Shown here: piece after piece, positions 63,464 through 64,000 of the stretch
Layout of the letters: each line of letters begins with the position of its first letter
Numbering within the stretch: the first letter of the stretch is position 1
Origin: UKL13-2 sp031430555
GTDB lineage: Bacteria; Pseudomonadota; Gammaproteobacteria; Burkholderiales; Usitatibacteraceae
Reading direction: 5' to 3'
DNA length: 64,000 nt
Assembly (NCBI GenBank): GCA_031430555.1
Contig: JANPBQ010000105.1
Location: 1-64,000, forward strand
Notes under the pieces: generated by a model
What the model saw: the letters and a program-made list of their open reading frames with translations, nothing else
Database searches by the model: none
Told to the model about the DNA's origin: nothing
Translations under genes and position numbers: made by a program

Positions 63464-64000
63464 ATGCGCATCAATTTTTCTAAATTCCTCATCGGAATGA
63501 AACAGAACCATCGGCATTTGCTCGGTGCGTTACTGATGGGGATTGCCTATTGGGCGCTGGCTTCTTACAGCGGCACACTAGCGGCGCTTGCCGGTGGCTA
63601 TTCATATATTTGGCCTGCCGACGGCTTGGCGCTGGGCGTGCTGTTGTGTACCCGTGTCCGTTTCTGGCCCCTTTACCTGCTTTGCGCGTTTGTGGGCAAC
63701 CTTGTAACGAGTAACGCGCCGCCGCTACAAAATTTGCTCTACGCGTTATTTAATGTCCTCGAGCCCGCGGTTGTCGCATGGATGGTCATTTCACTGCTCG
63801 GTGTGCAACCGCGCATCAACAACGTCAAGAGTGTGCTGGTCGTCATCATGTCAATTGTTGGCGTGATGGCCTTGGCGACGTTGCTCGCCAGTTACGTACA
63901 CAACCTCTTTTACCAGAAGGCACTTCTGGCAGTCTGGATAAGTTGGTATGTCGCGGACATGCTTGGGATGCTTGTTGTCGGGTTACTGGTCGTTTGCGTG
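63464..64000 (+). CDS. MASE1-domain membrane sensor, 5' part (runs off window)
   Basis: From the ATG at 63464 the frame stays open to the end of the window (179 codons). It has a basic N-terminus and about five to six membrane segments, including GALLMGIAYWALASYSGTLA, then IWPADGLALGVLL and DMLGMLVVGLLVV. The WPADGLALG stretch is the signature of MASE1, a sensory membrane domain in front of kinases or c-di-GMP enzymes. The catalytic part lies beyond the window. It may be the last gene of the chemosensory group. Confidence 0.75.
   Translation, partial: MRINFSKFLIGMKQNHRHLLGALLMGIAYWALASYSGTLAALAGGYSYIWPADGLALGVLLCTRVRFWPLYLLCAFVGNLVTSNAPPLQNLLYALFNVLEPAVVAWMVISLLGVQPRINNVKSVLVVIMSIVGVMALATLLASYVHNLFYQKALLAVWISWYVADMLGMLVVGLLVVCV

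Overview
The window looks like a chromosomal segment of a GC-rich Gram-negative bacterium, most probably a betaproteobacterium of Burkholderiales type. This is inferred from gene families and gene order, with no database search. The clues are the order oligoribonuclease / M48 protease / PhhB / RsgA, the block CysI-type reductase / DUF934 / CobA / ferredoxin-NADP reductase / rhodanese, a LexA-controlled imuA-imuB-dnaE2 mutagenesis cassette, an RND pump with lipoprotein adaptor, and a chemosensory operon with CheD. No rRNA, tRNA, CRISPR array or prophage was recognised.

Layout. 1-140: probable right end of an IS4-type insertion sequence. 271-6849: ergothioneine genes (egtB and a class I methyltransferase, convergent with egtD), followed by a complete PhnD/PhnC/PhnE/PhnE-like ABC importer whose binding protein resembles the branch annotated as putative selenate-binding. 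7181-13673: two small-molecule transporters, HtpX, a conserved coiled-coil protein, glycerol kinase and a frameshifted DUF4197 gene. 13972-21714: RND efflux adaptor and pump behind a palindromic operator, a patatin/BamA-like type Vd autotransporter, and CorA. 21792-25406: a 1,204-residue exported protein with about 16 beta-propeller-type repeats, a fibronectin III-like module and a dockerin-like tail. 25475-31946: Orn, M48 protease, PhhB, RsgA, a lipoprotein, a VOC protein, a helix-hairpin-helix protein and an Hsp70-like ATPase. 32057-38353: two membrane proteins, then the sulfite/nitrite reductase-siroheme operon. 38344-40078: a shortened PAS-EAL protein, a MITE-like inverted-repeat element, and a fumarylacetoacetase-fold protein with a Tat lipoprotein signal. 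40249-46263: SOS mutasome genes interleaved with palindromic repeats, one lying inside the dnaE2 reading frame. 46278-51841: YjbR-like and SnoaL-like proteins, an outer-membrane porin divergent from a cupredoxin, and a GGDEF-EAL protein. 51866-54478: a scar of two potassium-uptake loci (3' ends of kup and kdpD joined head to head), intact kdpE and another response regulator. 54847-64000: a chemosensory operon (MCP, CheW, CheY, a hypothetical protein, CheR, CheD, CheB, an EAL protein, a second CheB) ending in an open MASE1 gene.

Genes that probably work together: the ergothioneine block with the neighbouring importer (hypothesis only); CysI, DUF934, CobA, Fpr and rhodanese in sulfur assimilation and siroheme supply; ImuA, ImuB and DnaE2 in SOS mutagenesis; the cupredoxin with the membrane c-di-GMP enzyme; and the MCP-to-CheB chemosensory unit. 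No cheA is present in the window.

The observations most worth a second look are the ergothioneine genes beside a selenium-branch importer, a possibly leaderless SOS promoter at imuA, palindromic repeats around and inside the mutasome genes, the kup/kdpD deletion scar, a Tat-lipoprotein member of a normally cytoplasmic enzyme family, a MITE-like element abutting a stop codon, and a three-copy 3'-end element sharing a GCCAGTGCT core.
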